Below are positions 44,043 through 58,800 of a stretch of 64,000 bases of DNA, one piece after another. The first letter of the stretch is position 1, and each line of letters begins with the position of its first letter. Both the position numbers and the translations under genes were made by a program. Source of the stretch: Cheilinus undulatus (lineage: Eukaryota; Chordata; Actinopteri; Labriformes; Labridae); assembly GCF_018320785.1 (NCBI RefSeq), contig NC_054873.1, positions 28,114,196 through 28,178,195 on the forward strand, read 5' to 3'. The notes beneath the pieces were generated by a model that searched no databases, was not told the origin of the DNA, and worked only from the letters and a program-made list of their open reading frames with translations.

Positions 44043-44996
44043 TATATCGCTTTAAATAATTCAAAATTTCCCTTTAATTTTTTTCTCAAGCGTCCCACAA
44101 TCCTCCTTCAGAGTCCCGACCCCACTTTGGGAACCACTGATTTTATGGATAGTAGCACTGCATTAACAGAATAAAACAGATTACTGATGTCTACATGTAG
44201 ACTGCTGTTATGCCCTGTGTAGGGGTCGCCAGGACACAACATGAAAAAGGAACATATCCCTCCTGTCCTAAGCAGCCATGAAGACTAGATTTTCAAGTTT
44301 TAACAAAATACAGATTTAATTAAAAAACTATTTCTGTTTACATGAAAAAAATGAATCCAGGTTGAAATGACAAAGAAACAAGACTGAGAGATAAACATTA
44401 CAAAGATATTAAAAACAACTATCTTAACTCTAAACAATAAAAACATGAAAAGAATGTAGCTTAAATAATGAAGAAGCAAAGACAAATTAAAAATGAAAAG
44501 AGTATGGGAAAAAAAAGTTGTTTTCCCCGTGTTTTGACTGTTTGTTGATTTAATAAAACTCTCGTGACAGTGATGGTACGTTTAAAACTTGTTTTGTCTG
44601 AGTCATGTTTTTACACAGTGAGTGAACATATACTGCCACCGTGTGGAAAAATGTTGAACTGCAGTTTAGTAACTATTCCACGCCAGCACCACAGGCAGTG
44701 AACAGCTCCACACTGCACCCACTTCCTCCTCTGTGTAGCCTTTACCAACTGTAATAAACCAATCATTTATGAATAATTATTATTGATTATGATGCCTTTG
44801 ACCCCCAGCCTTGGGCTGCCTTAAAATAAAGCTACTCTCATAACAGATAGGATCATTTAAGCAATTTGACCCTGGAAGAGAATGGTGCATAAACTTAATG
44901 TGCTGTGTTTTTCAAACTTAATGATTAGACTAAACTTAATGAATGCATTAGAGAGAAATTTTCAGGGAAAAAGGAATGGGTTAAGTTAACTGGTTA

Positions 44997-45757
44997 GGTA
45001 ACACTTGATTTTAGTGGTCCTGATAACTTCATTGACATAATAACTGCCAGAAACTTTTCTATGAATAAGGTGGTGACTACTTTGTAATAAGGTGGCGTTT
45101 TACGAAGTCATGACTCAGAAATATGGTAATATTGAGGAAGTATTTACCTAGTTATAAAGTATTGATTATCAAGTAATTTCTTGTAACATTGCAGGACTTC
45201 TCTGATAATTGCATGGTATTATATCCTAACCCTACCAGCTAACCAAATCTAACCCCTATCCCTAACCCCTAACCTTACCTAACAGCTTACTCTAACCCCC
45301 TAAACATAACCCTTAACCCTAACCACTTAATCCTTAACCTTGGACCTAACCCTAACCCTACCCTAAACCTAACCGCTAACCCTCGCCTCCTTACCTTTTA
45401 AATTACTAGGATATTATCCAGGATGGCTTAAATATAGTGGGCCAAAATAAAGAAATGTCCTGGGAAGTATCAAGCAACTTAAATAGAAATTTATGATCCT
45501 ATTTCTTAGAAATTACTTAGTAAAATTCCTTAAAATTACCAGCAAATCACCAGTGTTACAAGGGTTAGGGTCAGGTTACCACAGAATTGCTACAATATTT
45601 TGAGGAATTACTTGATAATAAATACATTATTACAAGCTAAATACTTCCTTTTCCAAGTAATTACATGGCAAAAAGCCAACTTATTACTTGATAATTACAC
45701 CTCATTCTTGATAAATGACCAGATAAATACCACTTATTACTAAAATAAGTGGTAACC
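44997..45757. mobile_element. Probable non-autonomous element containing telomere-like CCCTAA-rich sequence
   Basis: The left end GGTAACACTTGATTTTAG resembles the complement of the right end (GGTTACCACTTATTTTAG), giving imperfect inverted ends. The interior is made of TAATTACTTGATAA-like words. At 45233-45390 it contains a degenerate run of CCCTAA, CCTAACC and related words. No coding or clear target duplication was found. Confidence 0.5.
45233..45390 (+). repeat. Degenerate CCCTAA (telomere-like) tract
   Basis: Many imperfect CCCTAA and CTAACC units lie in about 160 bp. Because they are imperfect and embedded in dispersed-repeat sequence, this is an interstitial telomere-like repeat, not a chromosome end. 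Confidence 0.75.
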
Positions 45758-46236
45758 ACTAAAAGAAGAACTACCAGGTTTTTCTTCATCTTTATTTCCC
45801 CAATATTTATAACTCAATAAGCTACACCAAGGTTCAGGCAGCATCACACCTGGAATCACACTTAAACAATAACTTAATATTATTAAATAATGAATATGAT
45901 TGGATATGAGAAAACTGTCCTCTGATAGGGAAATAGTCTCAGTCACACCAGGCACACCTTCAGTCCCCTACAATAGAAAAATTAAAACATTAGAAACTGA
46001 AGATTTAAATGGAAACAGGCAACACAGTGAAACCACATTATCTGTTAACTTCACATATATTTTAAATGACAGATTACAGTGTATTTTAGACAGGCATGCA
46101 TACATTTAAAGCATGCACTTAGATTTGTCCAAAGGTAAACTTTTTAAAATTTATTTTGATTTTCTTTGGTATTTGGCAACACAGAGTCCATCTGATCTCC
46201 TTTTAAGTCTCTCTGATTTTCCATATTTCCCTCTCA

Positions 46237-46825
46237 GTGTTTTTGTTTATGATGCATGAATTGTTTGTCTACGCCACTGTCCAGTTGCTCGGTTCTGTCT
46301 GCATCCACACAGGAAAGCCTGGCTGCTCATACGGTAACGGCACTGACGTTATATCTGCTGCTCCACACCCCCCCTCCTCCTCCTGCTCTGTCTCTGCTGT
46401 CTCCGCACTGCTGGCCTGTATCCGTTGTGTGTCACAGGCAGCATCACAGCAGCAGCAGACATTTGGCGAGGAAAAACAGAGGGACTGCGGACGCATTTAC
46501 TGCGCTTCTGCTTCGCGTGGACATATTCGGGGGGTTGAAGACAGGATTGTATTTGAATCTCAGCGTTGTGAGCAGTGTTATTGACGATCGTCTCTGCCTT
46601 TACACCCCCTCCCTCCCACCTCTCCTGCCTGTGTGGATGGTTGACTGCAGATTTGATGGTGCTGCTGAACAGGCTCGTCTGATTGAAGGCTTGCGGCCAG
46701 GGGGGGCATCAGTGGGGCCGCAGAGAGACAGAAAGCTCCGTGGCTGTCCTCTGCCCCGTGTCTGTGAATGGACTGCGCCTCATCCGTGATTTTCTGCAGT
46801 CGCTTTGAGTCATTTGTGGAAGAAG
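46237..46825 (+). promoter_or_regulatory. mapk8ip2: mapk8ip2 promoter and 5' leader region
   Basis: The base composition becomes more GC- and CpG-rich than its surroundings just before the start codon, with GC-box-like and CCTCC-rich words around 46370-46390 and 46607-46625. No TATA box was seen at a sensible distance. The start context is GAAGATGG, a good match to vertebrate start sites. The exact start of transcription cannot be read from sequence. Confidence 0.4.
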
Positions 46826-49800
46826 ATGGCGGACAGGGCTGAGATGTTTTCCCTTTCCACTTTCCATTCCCTCTCTCCCCCTGGATGCAGGTAAGAGCGC
46901 GTATGCAGAGCCAAAGAGGAGGGATAACGGGGGCGATGCGCACAGTTTAGGATTAAGGATGCATACAAAACATCTGAAATAAATTCGCTGTGTTTAAAGA
47001 CTCAATACATCACACAGTCCTACTATAGTTATCGATATTTTGATTAACCTGACAGGCCTGTGACTGCCTTCCTGCGCGCCTGTGTGCCAAACAAGGCCGG
47101 TCTCTAATGTTGTGGACGTTATCTTACCATTAGAACAGCTGCTTTTTGAAGCACAGCTCATTATTTTCTATTCAAAAAGAGAATAGAAAGGGAAATTGTC
47201 ACAAAAGTGGCAAATGATTGAGCTTAAGCAGTCGCGACAGGAACCCGCCTTGCGCATTCTCTGTGTGAGGCCCACGCCCTGTTGAGTCCAGCCCAGGCAA
47301 GGGCATGATGCTGAACAATGATTTACGGAAGTACTCCTTATACTGATCCCGTTTGAAACGCCTCTAAAGTGACCTCTGCCACACAAACGATGACAAATCT
47401 GCCTTCGTTTTCACCTCACCAAAACACGATAGTGAGTGGGAGATCATTAGCTCATGCTGTAATGTCAGACTGGTACAGTCAGAATGATTGTAAGTGGTTG
47501 TCTTTGTTTTTGGATGTTACTCAGGCTTGGCAGGATAGGAAACTTTGGTGCAATTTGGTGGAACAGTGTGGACATTTGCTATTGCCTGAAACCAAATAGG
47601 AATATGCTTATATGCACTTTCTTGGGTTTGTAAGGAAGCTGATATTTATCTGCTGTTGCAGTAAGGCCTCTTCTCCTCTAGAAAATTAGAAAACTTTTTT
47701 ATTTATGAGGCCACTCAACAAAAAATACACCACGCAATGTGATTATGCTTCTTGCAAATAGTCAGCAAGTTTATCATAATGAAATAAATTGAGAAAAGAG
47801 AAAACGTGGCAGATGAGAATAGTATTTCATTGTTCTGTGCCTGCCTCCACATGTTCTTTTAAAATGCAATCACATTAGCACACCAGCCCCCAGAGGACTC
47901 TATATCCCAACATGCACTCATGTAGGATTTAGTTACACACTGTAGCTTCATCTCATGGACAGATCAATAAAGGAGAGTTTTTGCTTGACTGCCATTGACC
48001 TCAGTCCTAAGCACAGAGAGGATTTTTGGTCTTTATATCAATAGTTTAATTTTGCAGCATTGCAAACAGCTTGATCAGCTTAACTGAATCAGACTTCCAA
48101 TCTACTGGCACTGATCCATTTGTTACTAACGTCTTCATTGAGTATGGTCTACAGACACATGTTTAGTAAACTGTGCAGCACATTGGATTGTGGAATACAA
48201 AAGAATTAGATGCAGTGGGACGTATAAAGATGAGACACTTTTGTTGTTTAAATCCAAATGTTTGCGTTATTGTGCTATCTCTGCATTGTTTTCTCACCAC
48301 CCCATTTGTGTTTCCCCCATTGTTTTCTCTGTTTTGGTGCCTGACAGGATGAAACCACTGATGGTGTGACGGTGTGTGTGGTTCAGTAATCTCACTTACA
48401 TAACCCTAACACTGCTTCCAGCAGGACACATAATCCGTAAAAGAGCCCGTCTTTGTCCAGAAATTTATGACTGTGATTTCCCCGACATTGAGGGAACACT
48501 CTCTCCACCGAAAATAAAAAACCCTTAAAGATGAACCTGTGCAGAGAACATATGGTGCAGTCACTGCTCTGTAGCTTGGACAGTGTGAGTTTATGTCACT
48601 CACCATGGACTGAGAAACATGGCCTCTTAAACCATATGAGGATACTATTGTCTGATTCACTAAAGCTGTAAATAGTTATCTTATTTTAGGCCTGTACCTG
48701 TACATTTGGGTAATTAACTTTTTGTTCTACAGATTAATTTTACTGATATTTGTTACTTTAAACAGAAGAAAAGAAAAAAAATGATAAAACTGGTTGAAAC
48801 AATTATCTGTTAATCAATCCCCTGATGGACACTAAGTGAATTGCCCTTTTTAAGGACATGGATAATTATTATGTGATGTTTTAAGCAAAAATAGCTGTTA
48901 AATTCATTGATCCAGCTTCTTGAATGTGAACTATTTCTGCTTTTTATTGTATTTTTTAGAGAAGAAATTCAACATTCTGACAGTTTGAACCACTGATTAG
49001 ACAAAACAGAACAACAGGAGACATTTCTTTAGGCTCTTAAAAAGTGCAATGATCATTTTTTGTATTGCACACTCATATTCAATATTCAACATCTGTTTGT
49101 AGAAAATTAATATTTTAAAACTATAACATTGGCAGCAGTTATCTGTATTTTCCCCTTTCTACTCATGAATCTGATTTGTTTTGCTGTCAGCGTTCCACTT
49201 CTGCCCCGACTCTTTGAAGGCTGATTAGGAGAGGGATGGAGGAAAGTAAAGGGTGTGGGGTATGGTAACCATGGTGTAAGAGGCTTAAATCAAATACAAA
49301 TTCATATGAGTTCGAGTGGTCTATCTCTGCCTCCCTGCTGCCGCCTCTCTTTTTTCCAGTTCTCAATTTTTGTCGCTCTCAAAGAACAAGCAACACTTGC
49401 CATGGTTTCATACGTGAGTTGTTGCAGTGGCTGTTGATTTTTTTTTAACAGCTAAATGTGTCATATTTACGCAGTACGTGATATTTGTGTCCCATTAGTA
49501 TGATGCCAGTGAGTGTATGCCATGTCTCAACAACACTGGCTTCAAATCTGATGATTTCATTAATCCAAATCCAGTCTAATCGACATGAAATCATCTGCTA
49601 TGAGCGAACCGATGCATCATCTCAGCCTTTGGTCCAGAAATGGTGTGATCTCCAGGCTCTGATCTGACAAAGACAACAGAGGAAGAGAGCTTCATTAGGT
49701 TAAATGCATGACTCATACGTGTGTGTGTGTGTGTGTGTGTGTGTGGATGCGTGCATGAGGATCAGCCAATGTGTGTCTCTGCATTACTGGTGACTGACAG

Positions 49801-52800
49801 TGGAAGAAAAGCCTGGAAAATTGATCTTCTTAATGAGCCAGGAGCAACCACATCAAATGTCCTTGGCTTTTGAAGGCGATGATGTCACAGTGAAGCAGGT
49901 GTTGATGGTTAAAAGGGAACTAAATGGCAGCAGAGCTGAAACTGCACATCAACCCTTTGCATCAGTAGCTATTTATACATTGTTGTTGTGATTAGAGTGT
50001 CTTTCTTGTTTCTTGCCTGGGTTTTTATTTTTGTCCTCTTTCATTGTTTCCACTGCAGACCTCTGCTATCCTGCTTTTAAGTAAGCTGTCTATTTTTAAA
50101 AAGTAATGACTTTCCAATACTTATTTTCAAGTCTAAGGTTGCATCTTCAGTCTTCTGACTGTCTAAAAGTCAAAAAGCAACGTATAAATGTTATTACTAA
50201 AGAATAAGTCAGGGATTAATTAAAATATCAAACATCACATCTTAGAAACAGGAACGGTCAAACTGGTAGAAAAAACAACATGATTTAACGATTACTAGAA
50301 TTTGTTGTTGCCTTTGCTGTAACATAACAAAACAATTTATTAAACTCTGAGCAAACTTGGCACAAGATGGTTGTATGATACCTACTGTGGAGTTCAATCA
50401 ATGTTATTAGCACGTAAAGTTTAAGAAAAATTTACCAAGGAGCCAAGTGACATATCGTATCGTACTGTATTGTATTGTTATATGGCATACCAAGGCGTAT
50501 CGCACTGTATCATACTGTAACGCACCCTACCGTACCATACTAGGGATGTTCCTATGCGTGTATTTCCTCATTTGGCTAAATGTTCATTTAAATTGTGTTT
50601 AACTGACTAATCTAAAGAGAAGGAAATACTTAGAAAACGTACACATTAGCAGCTAGCTCCACCAGCCTTCATTCCTCTTTGCATATTAATATGGTGCTTT
50701 GATATGTGGCCTTTTACCTTCAGTTGAGTCGTTCTATGTTAGTTCAAACCTCGACAGTCTATATGCCATTTTATTCCCAGGGTAATGGGTAATGTACAGT
50801 GAGTATTTCTTGAATTGCACTTTCTAAATGGTTTCATATATGTTGTATCATATTATGTTACAATGTTTTGTGTTTTATTGTATAAAATCATGTTGCATGG
50901 TATCATATCTTACCGAATCTCTTGTATTGTATTGTATGATGTCAGATCTTATCATATTGCATCCTGCGTGTCGTATCATATCCTGTTTTATCATATTGTG
51001 TCATACTGTACTGTCTGCATGTTTAATATTGTGTTATTTCATGCTGTGTTGTATCCTATTGTACTGATCTTCTTGTATTGTGTCATTTTGTATCTAGGAA
51101 TGCACGATATTATCAGCATAAAATCACTTAGGGCTGGGTATTTCCCATAGCCTCACAATACAGTACGTATCACGATATAGAGGTCAATACTTGCACACGT
51201 TGATTTAGAATAATTAAAATGTCTAAATAAACATGTCCTACTCAGAATTCATTACAAGCTCTGTTCTTTATTAAAGGCAATAACAGAAAAGATGTAGTTT
51301 TAAGGATCCTACACTTTGAATATTTAGATTAACATTCTCAGATATATATATATATATATATAAGTAAATTTAAAATAGTGTGATTATAAATAATCACTTA
51401 GTTATGGGAGACTGGGGATTCAAATCACAGTTAAGGCACATTAAGCGGCCAGTGTGGGCCCTTAGGCAAGGTCCTTAATACCAGAAACTCCTGTCCCAGA
51501 TATACATCGCTTTGGATAAAAACATCTACTAAATGACATTGTAACAATTGTAAATTGCCCCCTTTGTTGTCTCTACTGCTGTTGTTTTTCATACTTGACA
51601 TTCTGGTTTTGCTTTACTTTAAGCCCAACTGCATTTGTTAGAATGATTTTTTGCTTTACTTCTGCTTTGTAACAATCCTTAAAGGGGACATATTATGCAA
51701 AAATCACTTTTTCAGGCTTTTCTAGCATAAACATGTGCCCCTGGCCTGTCCAAAATCCTCTTAAGTACCAAAAAAATTAATTTCCTCTCCCTTTTCTTTT
51801 CTCCACCTTTCAGAAAATGTGTGTTAAAACAAGCGGTTTTCAGATTTTACACCTAGTGACCTCACATGGGGTGTAATCACCTGCCCCCAGGTTTGGTTGG
51901 CCCTCCCCCACTTGGGGAGTTCCACCCTCCTCTACTGATCCTCTAAGCTACCAGCTGAGATGCTGGATAGCTCAGTGGGTTACCCTGCTGACTATGGTCT
52001 GGGAGATTGTTGATTCAAATCCCAGTCAGGTCCTAAACTTGGGTTAAAAGTGTCTGTAACATCAGGAGTGCTGAGGGAGAGTCAGACAGCTAATTACCAT
52101 TTAAAGCCACAGACACAGAAACAGCTTGTTCTGAGAAGGGCTGAAACAGAGGGGTTTTAGACATGCAAAAATCCAATACTGGAATTTTTTTTTTTTAGCA
52201 ATAAACTTCACAGGCATGTTTTAGGAACCCCTGAGAACAATATAAATCTTGTCTTAAAAGGGTAAAATATGTCACCTTTAAGCAGCTGTCTGAAGCCTTC
52301 AGCAATACTGTTTTTCTCATGTCTTTACAAATAAAGAATTAAATAATACAGCGTATGTAGGATCTTATTCATCTTAGAAGTTGAGGGAAATTTTGTCTTT
52401 ACAGTGTCATTTAGTGTCGGTTGAGGTGAACCAGATTGGCCTGATGAGCCTAGCAGTTGTTGCTAAGTGCAAATTAGCCTGGTGTCTTGTATTTCTGAAG
52501 AATGGTGTTGCTGCAGTATTTTACCTTGTTCATTGCACACTGCAAGACTGATATCAAACTCCTCACTTTACGGTTTTAAACCTAAAATAATCCCGTATCT
52601 TTACTTTTAGTGCTTCTGGTAGTAGACACTACACTCGTGTTACTGGTGTGAGTCCCAACTTGATTTGAAATGTGAGCTGTGTGCTGCATCATGCAGTTGG
52701 GCGTCTGCTGCCATCTGTTGGCTTTTATGTTAATTGCACCATAGAGGATTTTTTTTAGCATAGGCCTAATATCAGTATCAGTAAATATTAGCTTAAAGAT

Positions 52801-55800
52801 TATTATCATTATCTGCAGATCTGAACCTTTTTGCTGATATTTACAGCAGATATTGCCTGATATTGCAGAACGTCTATGTTTGAAAAGATTACATCTATCT
52901 TTTATGGTGAAATCAACTGTTTTAATCTTTTTTATTTCTATTTATTAATCTAATTAACTATGACAATAAGAGGATGGTGTTGTCAAGATATCCACTGAAA
53001 TTTAAAAATGATAATTTCCGTAAATCAACAAATATCCAATAGCGTGCATTATATAATGTTTCACATATTTTCAACCATTACAGCTCATTTCATATACAAA
53101 ATACATAATTGTCCCAAATTAAAAAAATAAGAAATTATTTATTCTCTATTTTATCTTGTCAGAGTTTATTCATAGTAGCAGTACTGCTGTTAACTTGGGT
53201 TGGCTGAATCCTTTTTTCCATCTTTCGTAATGCACCTCCTTGTTTTTGTAGCAATAAACTTCACTCTGATTCTAATTCTTAGTAAAGAGTCTGTGTACAT
53301 ACAGCAAGCAGAGCTGAGAATTTGCTGTCTGATGATTTCTAGTGTGGAAACAGTATGAGATATTGCATTTATCTAAAAGTGTTAGAATAAATGTGGGCTC
53401 AGGTGATTGTTCAAACTTGAGAAGGAAAATAGAAAATGAAAAGAAGCAGAGAGATCTGAAGGCACACAGAAATGGTATCAAAACGTGAGCTGTGGCAGAA
53501 GATCTGGGTGTGACAGTGCTGCAACACGACCAGCATCAGTGAGTGGTGAATTTGTGCTGACTTGTTTCCTCGGGGTAAGATGCTTTTTTTTTTCTTTTGC
53601 TCAGCATGTCAAAACTCAGAAAAGACTGAGGAGGATGTGATGCAGAGCTCCTTTTTCCTGCACACATTTGGAGATTAGTATGATGAGGACTCCACATTTC
53701 AGCCTTAAATGTTCTGCTTCTGTCCCTGTGAGCTAAATGTGAGGGGCTTCACAGAGCAGTGTTGGAAAAGGAGTGAGGGGTACACAACATGGTGTGACAG
53801 GGACTGCATGCTCACTTAAATGCTGTTGAAACACTCTGCAGCGGTGGCTGCCTCATGCTGTGGGATGTAGATTCTGACAACTAAAAATGATAAATGAGCT
53901 TATCAGTGCAGAAAACCCCCCAAAAGTAAAGAAGGACTGAGAAACTGGAGCTGAAAGGTTGAGGATGAGATGATGAACTATGTCCTTGTATTGGGAGTAA
54001 ACCTGTGTTTTTTACTCTTCACACATGTCACTGGTTTGGACATATTTCAGTAATGGCAGCTTTTCACTGACATACATTTTGCTTTGGTTTTGCAGTTTGG
54101 GGGAAATGGGGCCACACTGTTGTGATGTGTATTGCTGAAACAGAGAACTCTGGGAGCATGAGCACACAAACAAAATGGAGGCAGGAAATGGAGGAGAATG
54201 GGAAGTATTAGATGCAGAAAGGAAAAAGGGGATTTGTGAAAATGAAATAGTACAGAGCCTGTTTCAAAACTGGGAAAATGATTAAAATTGTCTTTAAGGT
54301 ATTTATTTTTTAAGATTTTTTGAGGGGCTTTTGTTGCCTTTATTTTAGAGAGAGAAGAGTTGTTAGAGTTGGAAACAAGGATGAAAGAATAAGGGGCCAC
54401 AGGCCAGTCTTGAACCTGGGCTGCCTGTGAAGATGGGGTACAACCTAGCCACTAGGCCATCTGCTCCTCTAGGAAGTATTTTTTCCAAATGGCATGCTAG
54501 CCCTTAGATTACGTTAAGAAATCAAAACTATAATTGGATTTGATACTTATATGTTTAAAGCCCAGACCATTAAACTATGTGAAGCATCTTCACCCTGCAC
54601 TGAGAAAGACTCTATATCAGATCTGCTGCTGCTTCTCTAAACATAAGCAATCACTTTTGCCATTAACCAAAAAAGACATATACGATGCAGAATTCTTTGC
54701 ATTTCAGTGTTTTCCCCTGTTAAAGTGGCCTCTCTGGCCAGTGGCCACTATGGTAGTGTGGTGGTGACAGCTGCCTTGGATACAAGGCACATGGGGTGTT
54801 TTTCCATTATGATTCACACACCCACTCACAGCTACACACACAAACACAGCTTCCCTCAAGACAGTATTGGTTGAAGAGCTCATTAGGTTTGGCGTAGACA
54901 CTGTTTTAATTATTTTCCTGGATAGGAAGTTGGTTTTGGTGGTTTTTCTGTTGATGTGCACATCCTCACAGAAGTCTCTTTATGTCTGTGCACTTACATT
55001 ATAATAAACCACAATGACATAAGCCAATGCTTTGTCCTTGGCCATTTCAAAGGCTTAAGTTTGACAAATTTTGTCTTTGTTAATGTTGTCTTTTCTTTTA
55101 GAGACATAGAAGACCATGTTTGGACTTGAAGAAGGGTTTTGAAACAGTACAGTCAGTGTGAATGGGTTGTGGATTGGCTGTCTAATGCACAACTTTGCCA
55201 TCATGTTTCCCACAGAATACGATTGCATTTTGGGTAATAGCTGGGTGACTTTTGTCAAACTAAAACAAAGCTAAGCTAGTGTGTGAAATGTAGAAATGCT
55301 GACACTCATGGAAGAGAAGATACAGATGAACCAACAAACCAAGACAAAAAAATCACAGCCAGTTTTGTTTTGATTGTTTCTTTTACTCTTTCTATTTAAA
55401 TCAGGAACACTCTTGTCATACATTTAACCAGGGTGCGAATTGTTGAAAAAACCAGAGGGGAGGACATGTTCAAAAACAAACAAACAAACAAAAAATGCAT
55501 CTTGCAACTGGCCTTTAATCTATAGCCAGGCATACAAGGCCAGGCCTTCAAGCCAGTTCTCACCTGGTTTTTGAATTTGCAGCGCGTAATTTGTGAGGAC
55601 ACAATGGCCAACAATTAATTTTGCTCAACATTGAAATAAAAAAGAAATTATAACATTTACGTAGTTTTTGCCTGATAAATTCCAAAGACTCTGGGTTTTT
55701 GCATATTGATGGCACACCAAGTTTATCAGAAATTAGGATGACACACACAGTTAAACAGCAGAAGGTCCATGTGCCTCAAATGATTGTTTTCTCGCCTATG

Positions 55801-58800
55801 TGTCCTCCTGTTTACTGCGTAATGCATGCATGGGCTCGCTCACTTTTCCTCTCTTTATCCCTCCCCCACTCTCTCTCAACTGCTGACATTGTGATTTTTC
55901 AATCGGTCTGAAAGATGAAAAACTGCTCTCTTTAGATAGGGTATGATCTTGCTGCTGCAGCTGTTTAGGGGTCAGAAATTGGATTTTTCATGCAGTGTTT
56001 CATTTTACCAGCTCAAGACTTTACTGGACTTGATGGTGGTTTTGAAGAGAGGTAAACTTCTGATCTGGTGATGCTGCTTCACACTGAGTTTCAGAAGAGA
56101 TTGATGTTCTATCAGTCCAGGTTAAACAGCACGCACCTGCCCAATCGCTAGTTAGCACATGCAACTGTGGGGTTTTAACCATCAGGATTCCCACAAACAT
56201 TCACTGTAACAATAAATCTAAAAACTTCTCTCTTCGCTTCAGAAGTCCTCCTTCCTTTAGTAATGTCCTTTTTGTGCTTGCATGTAAATAATGGGCTCTA
56301 TGCACGGCAGGGGGTGGCGTACTTCCGGTGGAAAATGAGGCCGCTTCACAACTTCCGCCTTACGATACGTGCTACGCCAAAACGGAATCTAAACCCTCCT
56401 ATACTGCCTTAATTTGTCTGTTTTGTTGGTTTTTTGTTTCGATTGTTGTTTGTGTTTACTCTATCATCATTGCTTGGCATCCAAACATGCTAAAATGATG
56501 TTTCAAAAACAGGTTTAAAGCACCTCTGGACATCGTTGCTGCATGCTGCAATGTGCATCTTCAGCTAAATTAACTCGTCATTGACAGTCAGCTGAGGTAA
56601 CTCATGCAAACAGCAAATAAACCGCAACAAATTTGCCATCATACGCCTTTCTCTTCTCCCGACTGGAAGTGTGGGAGCGGTCTAATACCAAATGTGGAAG
56701 CAGGTCATGCATAGAGCCCATTGTGGTCGTTGTGACATGCTGCTGTATCAGCTAAGTTTGCAAACAAACTACCGGTAAGTTTGTGTCAGTAAACCGGGCT
56801 GTCATTGGCTCATGAGAGCTGAGTCGGGAGGCGGGGATTGGATGAGGCTGGAAGTGCTGATTGATTGACATGTCTGTCACTCACTCGTTGTGCTTACAAG
56901 AGGCAGACTGTACCAAGTGGGGAGAGCTGTAATAAGTTACTATGTATAATTTCACAATCAAAATATGCCCATGCCGCTGCGCTGCAATGTGCAACTGCAG
57001 ATGCACCAGCGGTACGTATGCGTGCCCATGGCCCAGCATTCAGTTGGAGCAGAGGCAGGGATAAAACGTATCCCCCTCAGGGGGATGAAAATTTTTCTTC
57101 AGGGGGGATAGCAGCACCAGAAGGGGAAATCCCCCCCATCAATTCGCACCCTGCATTTAACCATTATTTTGCAAAATAGATGTATAGTTTTACTTTGCAG
57201 AGAAGGCTCTGCTCAAAAGGATAGGTACATTAATGACAATGCGTATTAAATATAATAAAATTAGTTCAAAAGTGATAATCCGTAGTAGCATGAATCGGAA
57301 TGAGGGTACAACCAGCTTTATGCTTTAAATGAGGAGGCTGGGGTGGTGGGGGTTTAGCTTTGCCAGCTGCTTGTAATGCAAGCAGGGATTAATGAGAAGT
57401 ACTTCATATTTAAAGGCCGCTGTATTGAAAGAAAGAGATGTGATTGGCTGTGGAAGCTGGGAGACGACAATTGGGATCAGCTGGCTGTCAGCTTATCATG
57501 GCTGGGTTCATGACTACTTTGTCCTACATGAACAAATGCTAAGATTAATAAATAGTATAGTAGTTACTAGATTTCCACTTATTTAGCAAGCTGGAAATCT
57601 GTTTGTATGACACATCATAAAGCAAACCATTTTATTTTTGTTTTTAAAAAGGCAGCAATAGCATAAACACAGCCAAGAAGGTTAGCTCCCTGACAGGATT
57701 AGCTGAGGAAATGTTAGTTAGCAGCTCAAAACTTTAACTCAAAGGATCAAAAACCCCTAATAACAAATAGCTTCCATCCATAAAAGCATTTTAAAGGGTG
57801 AGTGAAATGAATCAACCTCAACCTCTATGGTGTGAAGTTGGGCATTTTAGGACAGAGCCTAAAGGAGATTAGCTCTTGTTTGAAGCTGGCCTCTAGGGGT
57901 TGTCTGAGGAACTGCAGTTATCAACACCTGTGTTTTGAATTAGCATTAAATGTGACACTTGGTCAGTTCATTATTATCTTGTAATTAATGTAAACTTTTT
58001 ATAGCAAATATCCTGTAACCAGATGACAGGTTACTCTGACATCAGTATAATAAGGCAACGCTGATGTGCAATTAATTTTGATCAAGATCTAAACAGCCTG
58101 TTTTACCTAATAAAAATCATCATTAATCTTTATTCTAGTACATTGAATTGGCACGCACAGTATACTTACACAATATTGACCAAACAAGCACTCAAAACTA
58201 CAGAGTACAAATACATGCATAAGAAGAGCGATCTCAATGTTTGAACCTTTCACTCAGTTGTAAGAGGTTTAATTAAATGCCATTTTGTGCCCAATAATTA
58301 TAGGACATTTAAAATGGCCAGTAGTTGTGGGAAGTAATTAGACACACATGGGTTGAAGCAACACACACAAGCTGAAGGTTAATTATTGGGGGGGCGGAGA
58401 GAGGGGCGACTTTGATGTCCACAGCTTAAGACTAATAATGTCACAACAGTGAGAACTCATTTAGGAAGATAACTTGCACTGAAAAAGTAGTTTTATTCTC
58501 ATTTACATTCAGTTTTCTGTGCATATTTAATCGTTTTGATGCAGTACGTATATAAGTAGATAACAATGGACATCTATAAGAATGTTATGTAATTCATACA
58601 TGGAGATCAAAAGGACAAATAGAAAATTAGAATCTTGGCTGCATGAACATTTTGTGACTAGTAAATGCAAACTGTATTGCAGGTTAAGGACTAGGTTGTA
58701 TGTTTTGGATTATTATTAATGGCTACTTCCATTCTTACCGCTCGTGAGAGTTTCTGTTCTACTCTTCCTCACTGCTGGGCTTTAACGCCTGCATGGTGTC

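Larger units (their letters stand above)
44043..46236. other. Region between the ZP3-type gene and mapk8ip2
   Basis: No gene was recognised. It holds the CCCTAA-rich inverted-repeat element at 44997-45757 and otherwise AT-rich single-copy-looking sequence. Confidence 0.5.

Noticed and set aside
45233-45390. True telomere
   Set aside because: Units are imperfect and flanked by ordinary sequence and genes on both sides.
46256-46789. 177-codon open frame upstream of mapk8ip2
   Set aside because: It lies in the promoter and leader region, has no recognisable domain, and its openness fits the GC-rich composition. An upstream frame is possible but unsupported.
50815-51150. Frames rich in Tyr, Ile, His and Ser
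   Set aside because: They are produced by the pentamer-type repeat.
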